A program made the position numbers and the translations under genes. From Hyphomicrobium sp. (GTDB taxonomy: Bacteria > Pseudomonadota > Alphaproteobacteria > Rhizobiales > Hyphomicrobiaceae): a stretch of 64,000 nt of DNA. The DNA lies in assembly GCA_022844105.1 (NCBI GenBank), contig JALHMJ010000002.1:440867-504866 (forward strand). Direction: 5' to 3'. Below the pieces are notes generated by a model that did not search any database, was not told the DNA's origin, and saw only the letters and a program-made list of their open reading frames with translations. The first letter of the stretch is position 1. The number at the start of each line of letters is the position of its first letter. Of the stretch, positions 11,298 through 20,458 are shown in pieces.

Positions 11298-11639
11298 TCA
11301 GCAGCTATCGCCGACGGCGGGAATGCATGGCCGATATCCGTAACCGTTGTACCAAGGGTTGCCGGTGGTACGGTGTGTGTTGACACTGCGCGAGTAACTG
11401 TTGCGGGTTTCGTTCACGTTCGTCTCGTTTAATCCCAGGTTCAACGGTGTGCCGTTGGGATTGACGATGACGTACTTGTCCGGCGGCAACGGCCTAAAAA
11501 CGCGCACCCCTTCCTCGATCGTTACCGTCGCCCCATAAACGGGCCGCGGCTCGATGCGTATGGTCGATGATTGGGCGAAGGCGACAGTGGAGCCGCCGGC
11601 AAGGCATGCGGCAAGGCCGAGAGCGAAGACGCGCGACAT
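11298..11639 (-). CDS. Small secreted protein of unknown function between fmt and truA
   Basis: 113 residues from the ATG at 11639, chosen because GGAG lies eight bases upstream and a textbook Sec signal peptide follows (MSRVFALGLAACLAGG, cleavage probably after AFAQ at about 23). The mature part is short: a basic/proline block (RIEPRPVYGATVTIEEGVRVFRPLPPDKYV), then an Asn-rich segment with NETN and NETRNSY and a Tyr/Gly stretch (YNGYGYRP), with one Cys in RPCIP and one at the C-terminus (DSC). The two cysteines could form a disulfide. No family recognised. It splits the usual fmt-truA pair and has its own ribosome binding site. Confidence 0.75.
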   Translation of the reverse strand: MSRVFALGLAACLAGGSTVAFAQSSTIRIEPRPVYGATVTIEEGVRVFRPLPPDKYVIVNPNGTPLNLGLNETNVNETRNSYSRSVNTHRTTGNPWYNGYGYRPCIPAVGDSC

Positions 11640-11713
11640 TAAAAAAACTCCGGTCAGCACGAGTGAGAGCTGCCCCACTTTAGTGCGGCCCGGTGCGCCG
11701 TCGCGGCCGATCT

Positions 11714-12655
11714 TTACGTTTGATTAACGGTGGTGCCGACCGGCAGCGGAAAACCGCGCAAGAAGTCTTGCGCGGCAACCGGCCGCTTGCCCGCGCGCTG
11801 CACCTCGATCAACCTCACGGCCCCTGCGCCACAAGCAATCGTAAGGTTATCGTCGATCGCCGTTCCCGCCGGTCCGTTGCCCGGCACCGGCTCGGAGCGC
11901 AGCACCTTGATGCGCTCGGGCGTGCCCACCGAACCAGCCGCCTCGAACCACGCACCCGGAAAGGGTGACAGGCCGCGAATATGGTTGTGAACCTCAAGCG
12001 CCGGCCGCGTAAAATCGATCCGCGCCTCGGCCTTGTCGATCTTGGCGGCATAGAGAACGCCCTCTTCAGCCTGCGCAACCGCGAGTAGCCGGCCGGCCTC
12101 CAGATCCGCGAGCGCCGCAACGATAAGGTCCGCCCCGACGACGGCGAGCGTGTCGTGCAGGTCGCCCGTCGTCGTCAAGTCGCCGATCGGCACGCGCGTG
12201 GTGGCGCAGACCGGACCCGTATCGAGGCCCGGCTCCATCTTCATCACCATGACAGCCGTTTCCCGATCCCCGGACATGATCGCGCGATGGATGGGCGCGG
12301 CTCCCCGCCAACGCGGCAGGGCCGATGCATGGACGTTGAAGCAACCGAACTTGGGAGTATCCAGAATGGCTTTGGGCAATAAGAGCCCGTAGGCGACGAC
12401 GATGGCCGCATCAGGAGCAAACGCCGCAAACACCGTTTGCTCCGTCGTATCCTTCAAACTTTGCGGCGTCAGAACCGGGATGCCGAGCGCGTCGGCGCGG
12501 GCATGCACGGGAGATTTCCGATCGGCCATACCCCGCCCCGCCGGACGGGGCGGCTGGGAATAGACCCCTACCACTTCATGTCCTGCTGCCACCAAGGCAT
12601 CGAGACAGGGAACGGAAAACTCCGGCGTTCCCATGAACACGAGTTTTAACGGCAT
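11714..12655 (-). CDS. fmt: Methionyl-tRNA formyltransferase
   Basis: Transfers the formyl group of 10-formyltetrahydrofolate to initiator Met-tRNA. 313 residues, the normal length. N-terminal Rossmann-like domain with [11 protein letters not shown] (about 6-16) and PPRPAGRG with the variable loop (about 35-42). Catalytic region [20 protein letters not shown] (about 109-128, containing Asn and His of the active site), then [21 protein letters not shown]. The C-terminal tRNA-binding domain starts at about 205. GGAGGG lies about 11 bases before the ATG. Follows def after 28 bases, in the same operon. Confidence 0.97.
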   Translation of the reverse strand: MPLKLVFMGTPEFSVPCLDALVAAGHEVVGVYSQPPRPAGRGMADRKSPVHARADALGIPVLTPQSLKDTTEQTVFAAFAPDAAIVVAYGLLLPKAILDTPKFGCFNVHASALPRWRGAAPIHRAIMSGDRETAVMVMKMEPGLDTGPVCATTRVPIGDLTTTGDLHDTLAVVGADLIVAALADLEAGRLLAVAQAEEGVLYAAKIDKAEARIDFTRPALEVHNHIRGLSPFPGAWFEAAGSVGTPERIKVLRSEPVPGNGPAGTAIDDNLTIACGAGAVRLIEVQRAGKRPVAAQDFLRGFPLPVGTTVNQT

Positions 12656-12683
12656 GCTGCGAGGCCCTCCGGCTGATCCGCCG

Positions 12684-13202
12684 TCAGAGCGGCCCGTCCT
12701 GCCGCGCCAGCTTCTTGAACTTGCGCACGACCATGTCGCGTTTCAGCCGTGATAGGAAGTCGATGATAAGTTTGCCCTCAAGATGATCGAGTTCGTGCTG
12801 GATCGCCGTCGCAAAGAGACCGCCTGCGTCGTGCTCCTGCAGCTGACCGTTGCGATCCAGATAACGAAGCCGCAATTCTGCGGGCCGCTCGATATCAACG
12901 CGGAAATCCGGGATCGACAGGCAGCCTTCCTCATAGACCTTCTTCTGCGAGCCAAGCTGCAGGATCTCGGGATTAATGAGCACGCGCGGATCGGGCGCTT
13001 CGTCCTCTCCGGCGCAGTCGAGCACGACGAGCCGCCGCGGCACGCCGACCTGGATCGCAGCCAAGCCTATCCCCGGCGCGCCATACATCGTCTCAAGCAT
13101 GTCGTCGGCCAGCCGCAAAACCTGCGCATCGATATGCTCGATAGGCTTCGAGGTCTCGCGCAGCAGGGGATCGGGCAGGGTGATGATTGGAAGCTTGGCC
13201 AT
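12684..13202 (-). CDS. def: Peptide deformylase
   Basis: Removes the N-formyl group from new proteins, the reverse partner of fmt directly downstream. 172 residues with the three deformylase motifs: [10 protein letters not shown] (about 45-54, motif 1), EGCLSIP (about 93-99, Cys metal ligand) and QHELDHLEG (about 138-146, two His metal ligands and catalytic Glu). The metal is Fe(II) or Zn. First gene of the def-fmt run; its promoter must lie in the 84-base gap before the glycosyltransferase or within it. Confidence 0.97.
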   Translation of the reverse strand: MAKLPIITLPDPLLRETSKPIEHIDAQVLRLADDMLETMYGAPGIGLAAIQVGVPRRLVVLDCAGEDEAPDPRVLINPEILQLGSQKKVYEEGCLSIPDFRVDIERPAELRLRYLDRNGQLQEHDAGGLFATAIQHELDHLEGKLIIDFLSRLKRDMVVRKFKKLARQDGPL

Positions 13203-13286
13203 TTTGCTGACATAAGAGAGCCGTTCGACGGGGTCAATCCATCCCTGAAAAGTCGCGCCGCGATGCCTTAACGCGGCCGATCCCTG

Positions 13287-14366
13287 TTAGCCTTCGATCG
13301 CCGCCAGCACCGGCGCCAAAACCTGTGCACCGCCAAGCCCATTCTCCGCCTTGACGCGGGAGGCCCGTGCCTCCGCCGGCATCAGATCGCGATGCCGCAC
13401 GAAGCTTTCCAGGGCCGCCATCAGCGCATCTTGATCGCCCGGCGGCACCAGGCAGCCATTTACCCGCTCGTCCACCATGTCGCGGCATCCCGGCACATCG
13501 AGTGTGATCACCGGCCGGCCCGTGGCGAGCGCCTGCTTCAGCGCCGCGGGAGATCCGTCATCCGCGGACAATTGTACCGCGACATGGACACCAGCCAAAA
13601 GGTTCGCCGGGTCAGCGGCGCGGCCATGGAACGTCACGCCGGCAACCGTCAGCAGCGTGGTGTCCTGCGCGGCCTCCCGGTCTGTCGCCAATTCGAAGCA
13701 TGCGTCGAGACCCCGTGCCGTCAGGTCGCGCGCCGCCGCAGTGTAAGCTTCGATTGCGACGCGCTCGTCAGGATTCGTGATCATTAAGAACCGCACCGGC
13801 AACATCTGGGCTGGCAAGGGCAAAATCGGAAATGCCACGAGATCGACCCCGTCACCCGGCGTCACAACGAGGGTTTTGCCTTGCAGTTTGAATGTAGCCG
13901 ACACGGCTCGCGCGGTTTCTTCGTTGTGACAGATGATCGCCGCGCTCAGCTTTACAGCGCGCCGGTAGGCCGCTGCCGATCCGCCACCCAGCCCGCCGAT
14001 GATCGTCACGATCCGTCGTGCCCCCGCCTGGCGCGCCGCTGAAGCGGCAAGTGCCGCCAAGCCTTCGCCGCTCACGACGACCGTTCCGGCCTGCCACGCG
14101 GCTAGGATATCTCGCACCGCACGAACAACCCGGCGCTGAGCAAAAAACGCCATACCCGCCGGCTTCGGATCAAACGTGCGATGTTCCCCACCCAAATGAT
14201 GCAGCGCCGCAACCTCACCGGCGAGCTGCGATGCAGCCACGACGAGAACGGCGTGACCGCGCGCTTTCAACGCACGGATCAGGTTCGACCGGTCGCACAA
14301 AACCCCCGCGAGCGTCGGCGCGACGATCGCGATGCGCTGTGGCAGACCGGCGGCGGCGGAGGTCAT
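13287..14366 (-). CDS. Glycosyltransferase, GT-B fold (GT4-like)
   Basis: Probably adds a sugar to a cell-surface glycan or lipid; acceptor and donor unknown. 359 residues from the ATG at 14366, preceded by GGAGAGAG about 12 bases upstream; a 17-codon upstream extension is rejected. The N-terminal half has IAIVAPTLAGVLCDRSNLI and a SGEGLAALAA block. The C-terminal half has FLMITNPDERV, then the donor-binding region AADPANLLAGVHVAVQLSADDGSPAALKQALATG with an E-less variant of the GT4 EX7E pattern, followed by PVITLDVPGCRDMV and NGCLVPPGD. It resembles capsule or polysaccharide biosynthesis transferases (EpsD/RfaG-like). It is isolated from other surface genes. Confidence 0.75.
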   Translation of the reverse strand: MTSAAAGLPQRIAIVAPTLAGVLCDRSNLIRALKARGHAVLVVAASQLAGEVAALHHLGGEHRTFDPKPAGMAFFAQRRVVRAVRDILAAWQAGTVVVSGEGLAALAASAARQAGARRIVTIIGGLGGGSAAAYRRAVKLSAAIICHNEETARAVSATFKLQGKTLVVTPGDGVDLVAFPILPLPAQMLPVRFLMITNPDERVAIEAYTAAARDLTARGLDACFELATDREAAQDTTLLTVAGVTFHGRAADPANLLAGVHVAVQLSADDGSPAALKQALATGRPVITLDVPGCRDMVDERVNGCLVPPGDQDALMAALESFVRHRDLMPAEARASRVKAENGLGGAQVLAPVLAAIEG

Positions 14367-14453
14367 GACGCGGGCTCTCTCCGTCCGGCACACCAGGGAC
14401 GCCGGGTCTCCCCGCATACTTCAGCCAGTGATTCGACGCGAGATGGCTGCTCG

Positions 14454-15827
14454 TTATTGCGCCGGCTTGAACCTCAGGCGATCCATCAGCCGGTAACACA
14501 GCCACACCGCCAAGCCGCCGAATGCGATTCCGCCGATCATATTTCCAGCCAACACGCCTTCAGCACCCGCCATCCGCGACCCGTAGTCGACGAACGGGAT
14601 GGTTCCAACCGTCGCTCGCCCCCAGTTCAGCCACGTCGACAGCTGGGCGTGCCCCAGTGTGTTGAAGGCGGCATTGGCCACGAACAGCGCGCCGAGAAAA
14701 ACAAACAGCGGCGAGAGCATAGCGTTGAAAAACTGGATCAGTTCGGCCGCGCTCCCCGACACCTTGAAAAACGCAATGATCGATCCGGTGCCGAGCCATA
14801 GCGCAATCCAGGCCACGAGCGTAAACGCGGCATTGACCGCCAGTGACAGCGTGAACGCCCGCCGCATGCGCTCGTAATCGCGCGCGCCGAAGTTCTGACC
14901 GATGATTGGGCCGATCGATCCCGAAAGGGCATAGATCGCGCCGAACGCCACCGGAATGATCCGCCCGATGATGGCCCAGGCCGCCACCGCACTGTCGCCG
15001 TGTGTCGCGATCGCCGCGGTCACGTATGCGTTGCCGACTGGCGTCGCAACGTTCGTCAGAACCGCTGGCACCGCAACCGCAAGCAGCGGCGGCCAGTCCT
15101 CCTTCATGGCCGGCATGGTCGGTTTTGAAGCCATGTCATGGACCCGCACGACGGCATGGATGGCATATGCGAGCATCGCCAGTCGCGCGATACCCGATGC
15201 GATGGCGGCGCCGTGAATGCCAAGCCCGAATACAAAGATCAGCAGCGGATCGAGCGCAATATTGACGATCGCGCCGGTCAACGTGATGTGCATCGCGCGA
15301 CGCGGATCGCCAACGCTACGCAATATACCTGTCGCGGTCATCGCCAGCGCCAGCGGCGGCAGGAACGGCACAAGGATCCAAAGGTAGTCGCGCGCCAGTT
15401 CATACGTGCGCCCTTGCGCACCCAGAAGTTTCAGCAGCGGCGGCACGGCAAGCCAAACGACGACCGTCAGAACGGCGGAAACAACGAGCGTGACGACGAG
15501 TGAGCTCGACGCCAGCCGTCGCGCCTTCGGCCGATCTCCAGAGCCGATCGCCGGTGACACGAGAGAAGTGGCCGCAATCGACAGGCCAATTCCAATCGAT
15601 GTCGTAAAGAATAGGATTGAACTGGCATACCCGACCGCCGCAACGATGGCTTCGTCGCTCAGCCATGACAGGAACAGAATATTGGCGAGGTCGCCGATGA
15701 AGATCGCAATCAGCCCGACCGCACCAGTTCCACTCATGATCAGGATATGCGTGAGCAGTGACCCGGTCACAAATCGCGGCGGCGCCGCCGGGGCGGGCCC
15801 GGTCACGGTTAACTCCGCCCCATCCAT
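14454..15827 (-). CDS. MATE family multidrug/toxin extrusion transporter
   Basis: Cation-coupled exporter in the inner membrane. 457 residues with twelve predicted membrane helices arranged as two six-helix bundles. Conserved blocks: LANILFLSW in helix 1, IGIGLSIAATSLVSPAIGSGDRPKARR (about 76-103) and the second-half equivalent SGSIGPIIGQNFGARDYERMRRA (about 303-325). GGAG lies about ten bases upstream of the ATG. It ends 87 bases before the glycosyltransferase start and begins 19 bases after the recR stop, so probably shares its transcript. Substrate unknown. Confidence 0.9.
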   Translation of the reverse strand: MDGAELTVTGPAPAAPPRFVTGSLLTHILIMSGTGAVGLIAIFIGDLANILFLSWLSDEAIVAAVGYASSILFFTTSIGIGLSIAATSLVSPAIGSGDRPKARRLASSSLVVTLVVSAVLTVVVWLAVPPLLKLLGAQGRTYELARDYLWILVPFLPPLALAMTATGILRSVGDPRRAMHITLTGAIVNIALDPLLIFVFGLGIHGAAIASGIARLAMLAYAIHAVVRVHDMASKPTMPAMKEDWPPLLAVAVPAVLTNVATPVGNAYVTAAIATHGDSAVAAWAIIGRIIPVAFGAIYALSGSIGPIIGQNFGARDYERMRRAFTLSLAVNAAFTLVAWIALWLGTGSIIAFFKVSGSAAELIQFFNAMLSPLFVFLGALFVANAAFNTLGHAQLSTWLNWGRATVGTIPFVDYGSRMAGAEGVLAGNMIGGIAFGGLAVWLCYRLMDRLRFKPAQ

Positions 15828-15846
15828 CTCAGATTACTCCGCTTGC

Positions 15847-16452
15847 CTACACCCGCCGGCGCGATTTGATCGCAGCAGCCAGCGTCCCTTCGTCGAGATA
15901 GTCCAGTTCGCCTCCGATCGGCACGCCCTGCGCCAATCGTGAAACAGTAACGTCCAAGCCGACCAACTGGTCCATCACATAATGCGCCGTCGACTGGCCT
16001 TCGACCGTTGCATTCAGAGCGAGGAGAATCTCGCCAACGTCCGATGCCGCGGCCCGTAGGCGAAGCGAACCGATATTGAGGTTCTCCGGGCCAATTCCGT
16101 CCAATGGTGACAAATGACCGCCAAGCACGTGATAGCGGGCATTGACGACACCCGCCCGTTCCAACGCCCACAGATCACCCACCTCTTCCACGACGACGAT
16201 CAACGTCGGATCCCGGCGCGGATCCTGGCAAATGGTGCATGGTGAAACCGTATCGAGGTTGCCGCACGTGGGACACTCGACAATTTTTTCGACCGCAATT
16301 TTCAGAGCGTCCGACAACGGCACCAGCAGTTCTTGCCGTTTTTTAAGAAGACCGAGAGCCGCCTTGCGCGCCGAACGGGGCCCAAGTCCCGGCAGCCGCG
16401 CCAGGAGTTGCACGAGGCGTTCTATTTCGGGACCTGCTATTTTTTTCGACAT
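15847..16452 (-). CDS. recR: Recombination mediator protein RecR
   Basis: Works with RecO to load RecA on gapped DNA. 201 residues, full length. Helix-hairpin-helix [20 protein letters not shown] (about 17-36), zinc finger [18 protein letters not shown] (about 60-77), Toprim domain [18 protein letters not shown] (about 84-101) and the GEI/Walker B-like C-terminus ending in KSRRRV. Part of the conserved run dnaX-ybaB-recR, here interrupted by a DUF2585 gene. Confidence 0.96.
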   Translation of the reverse strand: MSKKIAGPEIERLVQLLARLPGLGPRSARKAALGLLKKRQELLVPLSDALKIAVEKIVECPTCGNLDTVSPCTICQDPRRDPTLIVVVEEVGDLWALERAGVVNARYHVLGGHLSPLDGIGPENLNIGSLRLRAAASDVGEILLALNATVEGQSTAHYVMDQLVGLDVTVSRLAQGVPIGGELDYLDEGTLAAAIKSRRRV

Positions 16453-16509
16453 TGAGACGCACTGTTAGCACGGGACGTGCACAGCCGCTTAGCACGTTTC
16501 ACCGCATGT

Positions 16510-17112
16510 CTATCCGCCGGCTGACTGCCAAGCTTTGATGGCGTCGATTGGGTAAAGCAGCATGATGACATTCAAGGTCAGGTTGTCCCGGATCATGATG
16601 CCGGTGAAAACTTCCGCCGCGATGGCTAGCGCCACAGTCACCCAAACTGGAAGGATCGAAGCGAGCGTGAACCCGACGACCATGGCCAGCGCGTCGGAGA
16701 TCGAATTGAGGATCGAGTCACCATAGTAATCGAGTGCGATCGTCGCTGTACGATACCGCTCGATGGTGGCGTTGGTGTTCTCCACGATCTCCCACGCACT
16801 CTCAATGCCGAGCGCCAGTAGAAGCCGTGTTAGAAAAGAGGACTGCGGCATCAGCCACGTCAGTGCGCCATAAAAGATGAAGCCATGGATCACATGACTT
16901 GGCGTGTACCAGTCGGTGATGTGCTGCGAGTTCTCAGCGCTCTTGACCACACCGTGCCAGATCTTGATGTCGCCGCATGTGCAGATCGGTGTCCGGCCCA
17001 TGGCCCACAGAATGACGGCGAGGACGGCAACGACCCCTGCGGCAGCGAGCCAGCCCAGCGGCGTCATATCCGCGACGCCGCTACGCATCGCCGGTGACGT
17101 CTGCGCTGTCAT
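16510..17112 (-). CDS. DUF2585 (UPF0314) inner-membrane protein
   Basis: 200 residues from the ATG at 17112, with a G-run (GGGGGG) about nine bases upstream; an upstream in-frame start is weaker. Four to five membrane segments at about 16-37, 80-100, 130-160 and 165-190. Family-typical blocks are GRTPICTCG, DIKIWHGVVKSAENSQHITDWYTPSHVIHGF and LGIESAWEIVENTNATIERYR. This family is largely confined to alphaproteobacteria and has no proven function; the His/Asp/Glu-rich loop hints at a metal site or enzyme, which is inference. Lies between ybaB and recR, oriented with them. Confidence 0.85.
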   Translation of the reverse strand: MTAQTSPAMRSGVADMTPLGWLAAAGVVAVLAVILWAMGRTPICTCGDIKIWHGVVKSAENSQHITDWYTPSHVIHGFIFYGALTWLMPQSSFLTRLLLALGIESAWEIVENTNATIERYRTATIALDYYGDSILNSISDALAMVVGFTLASILPVWVTVALAIAAEVFTGIMIRDNLTLNVIMLLYPIDAIKAWQSAGG

Positions 17113-17161
17113 TTGGCTGCCCCCCAGGCGGCGCAAGAATCAAATACGATAAAAGATAAGG

Positions 17162-17482
17162 CTAGAACAGTTTCAGACCCGGCGGAAGCGGCAGCCCGCC
17201 TGTGATCTCAGCCATCTTGGCAGCCATTTGGCTCTCCACCTTCGCACGCGCATCCTGGTTCGCGGCGAGCACGAGATCTTCAAGAATTTCCGCTTCGCTT
17301 GGTTTCATCAGACTGGGGTCGATAGCAATTTTCTTCATATCGCCCTTGCCGTTGAGCGTGACGCGGACGAGCCCTGCCCCGGACTGTCCTTCAATCTCCG
17401 CTTCAGCCAATTCTTCCTGCATCTGCTGCATGCGGGCCTGCATCTGGCCCACCTGTTTCATCATGCCCATAATGTCCTTCAT
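17162..17482 (-). CDS. ybaB: YbaB/EbfC family nucleoid-associated protein
   Basis: Small dimeric DNA-binding protein that coats DNA and is often linked to dnaX and recR. 106 residues from the ATG at 17482 (AGAGGA eight bases upstream); a longer frame adds an improbable Arg-rich leader. The N-terminal Met/Gln-rich helix MMKQVGQMQARMQQMQEELA forms the dimer arm. The core is GLVRVTLNGKGDMKKIAIDPSLM and the C-terminus TGGLPLPPGLKLF is typical. 65 bases after the dnaX stop, probably one transcript with it. Confidence 0.95.
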   Translation of the reverse strand: MKDIMGMMKQVGQMQARMQQMQEELAEAEIEGQSGAGLVRVTLNGKGDMKKIAIDPSLMKPSEAEILEDLVLAANQDARAKVESQMAAKMAEITGGLPLPPGLKLF

Positions 17483-17547
17483 GCGTCGTCCTCTTGGCAA
17501 GGCGCGCGGGCGCGCCAAAACTAATTTCTAGAATAACCTCGTATGCC

Positions 17548-19380
17548 TCAGCCCGTTCCAGCCTCGTCATCCCCCCGCACCGCCGTGGTTCGAACTGCTG
17601 CAAATTTGGCATCGGGAAACGCCTCGAAGATTGCCGCCACTGCCGGATGCTTTTTCAACTGGGCCAGTTCCGCCGCCTCGCGATCACGACGCTGGTGACC
17701 AAGCGTTGGCTCCCCAGCCGCCTTTGACAAAACGACGACCCAACGCCGGTCCGTCCACCGATTTAACTTTTCGCGCAGATCGTTGGCAATCTCTGGCGGC
17801 GCGCCAGGCAGAAGAAAAAGATCAATCGACCCCGCAGTGCCGTCGAATTTGACGAGTGAAACATACTCTTCCAAGTGTGTCCTGAGCCGCGCATCACGCC
17901 TCTCGCCGGCCAGTTCGGCAACCTCGGCAAAGGTCCGCAACGGCCGCGCCGATTGCCCCTGTGGTGCAGGGGCGGCATCGTCGTGCTCACTTAGCCCCTC
18001 AATCAAGTCGCCATACGCTTCGAGCGGCAGCGCGTCGTCGGCCACCCACTCAACCGGCAACTCCGATGTCTCAAATCCACCATCACCTGTTGATGCCGCC
18101 GAGGGCGCGGCTACGTTGAGCGGCGCGCGCGGCTCGCGATCGGCCGGCGGCGGCGTTGCGGGCGCCGCGCGACGCGACACCTGTCCAGCTCCACCCAGCG
18201 CTTTCATGATTTCGTCGGGCGGCGGCAAATCGGCGACGTAGGCGATTCGGATCAATACCATTTCGGCCGCAGCCAGCGGATCGGGAGCTTTGCCGGCTTC
18301 CTCGATCCCTTTCAGCAGCATTTGCCACGCCCGCGCCAGCAATGGCATCGACAGTCTCTCGGCCAGCCAGGCAGCCCGCCGCTGATCTTCGGCCGGCACG
18401 CCGTCGTTGCCCGCCTCGCCACCGAGCGCCTTGCAGCGCGTGACGAGATGCACCGCATCGGCCAGATCTGCCAGCAACTGCCCAGGCTCGGCCCCATCAT
18501 GATGGATTGCGCCAAACACTTTCAGGGCGTCCGCCGGCGTCCCGCCAAGCAGCTTCTCCAGAAGGTCGAACACGCGCCCGCGATTGGCCAGCCCGAGCAT
18601 GCCGCGCACGACATCGGCCGTCACCGCACCCGAACCCATGGCAATCGCCTGATCGAGAATGGACAACCCATCGCGGACGCTTCCGCCTGCGGATCGCGCG
18701 ATCATGGCCAGCGCATCGGACTCGGCTGAAGCCCCTTCTTTTTCAACAATCCGTCCGAGATGCGCTGACAGCTCCGGCACGTCGATACGGCGCAGATCAA
18801 ACCGCTGACACCGCGATAGTACCGTGACCGGCACCTTGCGGATTTCCGTCGTCGCAAAAATGAACTTCACATGCTCAGGCGGTTCCTCGAGCGTCTTTAG
18901 AAGCGCGTTGAACGCATTCTTGGTCAACATGTGGACTTCGTCGATGATGAAGACCTTAGTTCGCGCCAGAATCGGCTTGTAGCGCGCGCTTTCGATGATC
19001 TCGCGCACGTCGTCGACACCGGTATTGGATGCCGCGTCCATTTCGATCACATCGGGGTGGCGGCTCTCGATGATATCCGCGCAGTGCCGTCCAAAAACCG
19101 GCATATCGATCGAGGGACGATCGACGGCATCCGTTTCATAGTTGAGCGCACGGGCGAGGATTCGCGCCGTCGTCGTTTTGCCGACGCCGCGCACGCCGGT
19201 CAGCATGTACCCCTGCGCGATCCGGCCCGACTGGAACGCGTTGCGGAGCGTCCGGACCATGGCCTCCTGGCCGATCAGATCATCGAAAGTCTGCGGCCGG
19301 TACTTGCGCGCGAGCACAAGGTACGGCGCATCCGGTCGGCTGCCGTCCATTTCGTCTGCCTTGATTTTGTTCTTAGCCAT
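17548..19380 (-). CDS. dnaX: DNA polymerase III subunits gamma/tau
   Basis: Clamp-loader ATPase and, as full-length tau, the organiser of the replisome. 610 residues from the ATG at 19380. Domains: LARKYRPQTFDDLIGQEAM (22-41), Walker A GVRGVGKT (62-69), DEVHML Walker B, sensor 1 ATTEIRKVPVTVLSRCQRF, then the oligomerisation domain and a Pro/Ala linker (about 420-500) to the tau C-terminus. The zinc module of E. coli (four Cys) is reduced to a single Cys in FGRHCADI, as in other alphaproteobacteria I recall. The start has no good ribosome binding site; a 52-codon upstream frame ends eight bases inside the gene and may couple its translation. Other possible start: the Met at residue 11. Confidence 0.95.
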   Translation of the reverse strand: MAKNKIKADEMDGSRPDAPYLVLARKYRPQTFDDLIGQEAMVRTLRNAFQSGRIAQGYMLTGVRGVGKTTTARILARALNYETDAVDRPSIDMPVFGRHCADIIESRHPDVIEMDAASNTGVDDVREIIESARYKPILARTKVFIIDEVHMLTKNAFNALLKTLEEPPEHVKFIFATTEIRKVPVTVLSRCQRFDLRRIDVPELSAHLGRIVEKEGASAESDALAMIARSAGGSVRDGLSILDQAIAMGSGAVTADVVRGMLGLANRGRVFDLLEKLLGGTPADALKVFGAIHHDGAEPGQLLADLADAVHLVTRCKALGGEAGNDGVPAEDQRRAAWLAERLSMPLLARAWQMLLKGIEEAGKAPDPLAAAEMVLIRIAYVADLPPPDEIMKALGGAGQVSRRAAPATPPPADREPRAPLNVAAPSAASTGDGGFETSELPVEWVADDALPLEAYGDLIEGLSEHDDAAPAPQGQSARPLRTFAEVAELAGERRDARLRTHLEEYVSLVKFDGTAGSIDLFLLPGAPPEIANDLREKLNRWTDRRWVVVLSKAAGEPTLGHQRRDREAAELAQLKKHPAVAAIFEAFPDAKFAAVRTTAVRGDDEAGTG

Positions 19381-19531
19381 TGGGCCACACATAGCGGCCC
19401 GCAGGGCCCGAGAGCAAGGCGACCCACGGCGAGCCGCGCCCCCGCGGAGGGTGCCGGATCGCAATTGCGATCCGATCAGCGCCCGCGAGCGCAGTCACCG
19501 CCGTGTCAAAGTCGGCTTTCATCTCAGCCAT
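19373..19531 (-). CDS. Candidate upstream ORF (52 residues) overlapping the dnaX start
   Basis: ATG 19531-19529, stop TAA 19375-19373, which lies inside the first codons of dnaX. It begins MAEMKADFDTAV and then reads through copy 1 of the direct repeat (HPPRGRG, SGPAGRYVWPNG). GGGGTG lies five bases upstream. The first residues (MAEMKAD) echo the dnaX N-terminus (MAKNKIKAD) because both starts sit at the same place in the two repeat copies. It may be a relic of a duplicated dnaX start or a leader that couples translation. The peptide itself looks like repeat sequence, so a function for it is doubtful. Confidence 0.35.
   Translation of the reverse strand: MAEMKADFDTAVTALAGADRIAIAIRHPPRGRGSPWVALLSGPAGRYVWPNG
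19375..19493. repeat. 119-bp direct repeat, copy 1 (next to dnaX)
   Basis: Aligns with 19526-19644 without gaps at roughly 89 percent identity (about 13 differences counted by eye), period 151 bases. It contains CGGCCCGCAGGGCC, GGCGAGCCGCGCCC and GATCCGATCAGCGCCCGCGA. The dnaX start codon lies at one end. Confidence 0.85.
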
Positions 19532-19644
19532 TGAGCACCCCATACCGGCCCGCAGGGCCAGGGAGCAAAGCGACCCGCGGCGAGCCGCGCCCTCGCGGAG
19601 GGCGCCGGATCGCCACTGCGATCCGATCAGCGCCCGCGAGCGCA
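19526..19644. repeat. 119-bp direct repeat, copy 2 (next to ffs)
   Basis: Second copy of the repeat at 19375-19493, ending eight bases before the 3' end of ffs. A minus-strand ATG sits at the position equivalent to the dnaX start. Confidence 0.85.
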
Positions 19645-19652
19645 CTTAAAAA

Positions 19653-19740
19653 GGCTGGCGGACGACCCGCGTCCTGATCGTTAGGGCTGCTTCGTTCCCG
19701 ACCTGACCCGGTTGGCGAGGGATGCGTCCGCCGCCAGCCC
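19653..19740 (-). ncRNA. ffs: 4.5S signal recognition particle RNA (small bacterial type)
   Basis: RNA component of the SRP, which targets membrane proteins during translation. The minus strand shows the conserved apical part GGGTCAGGTCGGGAACGAAG followed by CAGCC at about 19711-19685, with the GGAA-type loop replaced by GGAA in the sequence GGGAACG. The ends pair: GGCTGGCGG at the 5' side with CCGCCAGCC at the 3' side, giving an elongated hairpin of about 88 bases. A T5 run directly follows the 3' end (19652-19648), acting as terminator with the closing stem. Location upstream of dnaX is the common alphaproteobacterial arrangement. Confidence 0.93.
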
Positions 19741-19891
19741 AGCGCGGTTATGGGGCATCACTTCGCCCATGACAACCCTCACGCCCGTCCAACGTACGAT
19801 GTTCATATCGCCTTGCTGATTTGACTTCGCCACCCGAATGCGTCTCTGGATTGAAGCCGCGCACCAAGCGCCGAATGGGGAACGCTGCGTT

Positions 19892-20458
19892 ATGACCGCG
19901 CCGACGATCGCACCTGAAACGACGGGCCCCGGCAACCGGGATTCGGTTCCTGCAGGATGGCTTTGGGGGCCGTACGCCGGGCTCGGCGCTACCATCGCGC
20001 TTGTCACGCTGCTGCTCGACCAAGCCAATAAGTTGTGGATGCTGTTGATCTACGAGATCGAAGGCCGGGGCCGGGTGGCCGTTACGCCATTCCTTGATTA
20101 CGTCTATGTGCTGAACACCGGCGTCAGTTACTCGATGTTTGATTCCTCCAGCTATTCCTGGCAGTTAGGTCTGGCAGCCTTTGCGTTTTCTGCTTCGCTG
20201 GCGATGTGGGTCTGGCTTTGCCGGGCTGGTGAAAGCCGCCTGATGGCCGCCGGCCTTGCCCTTATCATTGGCGGCGCGGTGGGCAATGCCATTGACCGGC
20301 TGTGGCTCGGAGGGGTGGCGGACTTCTACTCGCTGCACGCGTTTGGGTTCTACTGGTACGTCTTCAACATCGCAGATGTAGCCATTGTTGCCGGGGTGAT
20401 TGCCCTCCTGTACGACTCCTTCGTAGCGAGTCGCAAAGACGCCGCAAAGACTTCGTAA
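19892..20458 (+). CDS. lspA: Lipoprotein signal peptidase (signal peptidase II)
   Basis: Membrane aspartyl protease that cleaves prolipoproteins before the lipidated Cys. 188 residues from the ATG at 19892 (GGGGAA eight bases upstream). Four membrane helices. Conserved blocks: LLLDQANKLW (about 42-51), NTGVSYSMF (about 74-82), GGAVGNAIDRLWLGGVADF with the first catalytic Asp (about 129-147), and FNIADVAI with the second catalytic Asp (about 160-167). Its likely clients include the lipoprotein encoded next door. Divergent from ffs. Confidence 0.95.
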   Translation: MTAPTIAPETTGPGNRDSVPAGWLWGPYAGLGATIALVTLLLDQANKLWMLLIYEIEGRGRVAVTPFLDYVYVLNTGVSYSMFDSSSYSWQLGLAAFAFSASLAMWVWLCRAGESRLMAAGLALIIGGAVGNAIDRLWLGGVADFYSLHAFGFYWYVFNIADVAIVAGVIALLYDSFVASRKDAAKTS

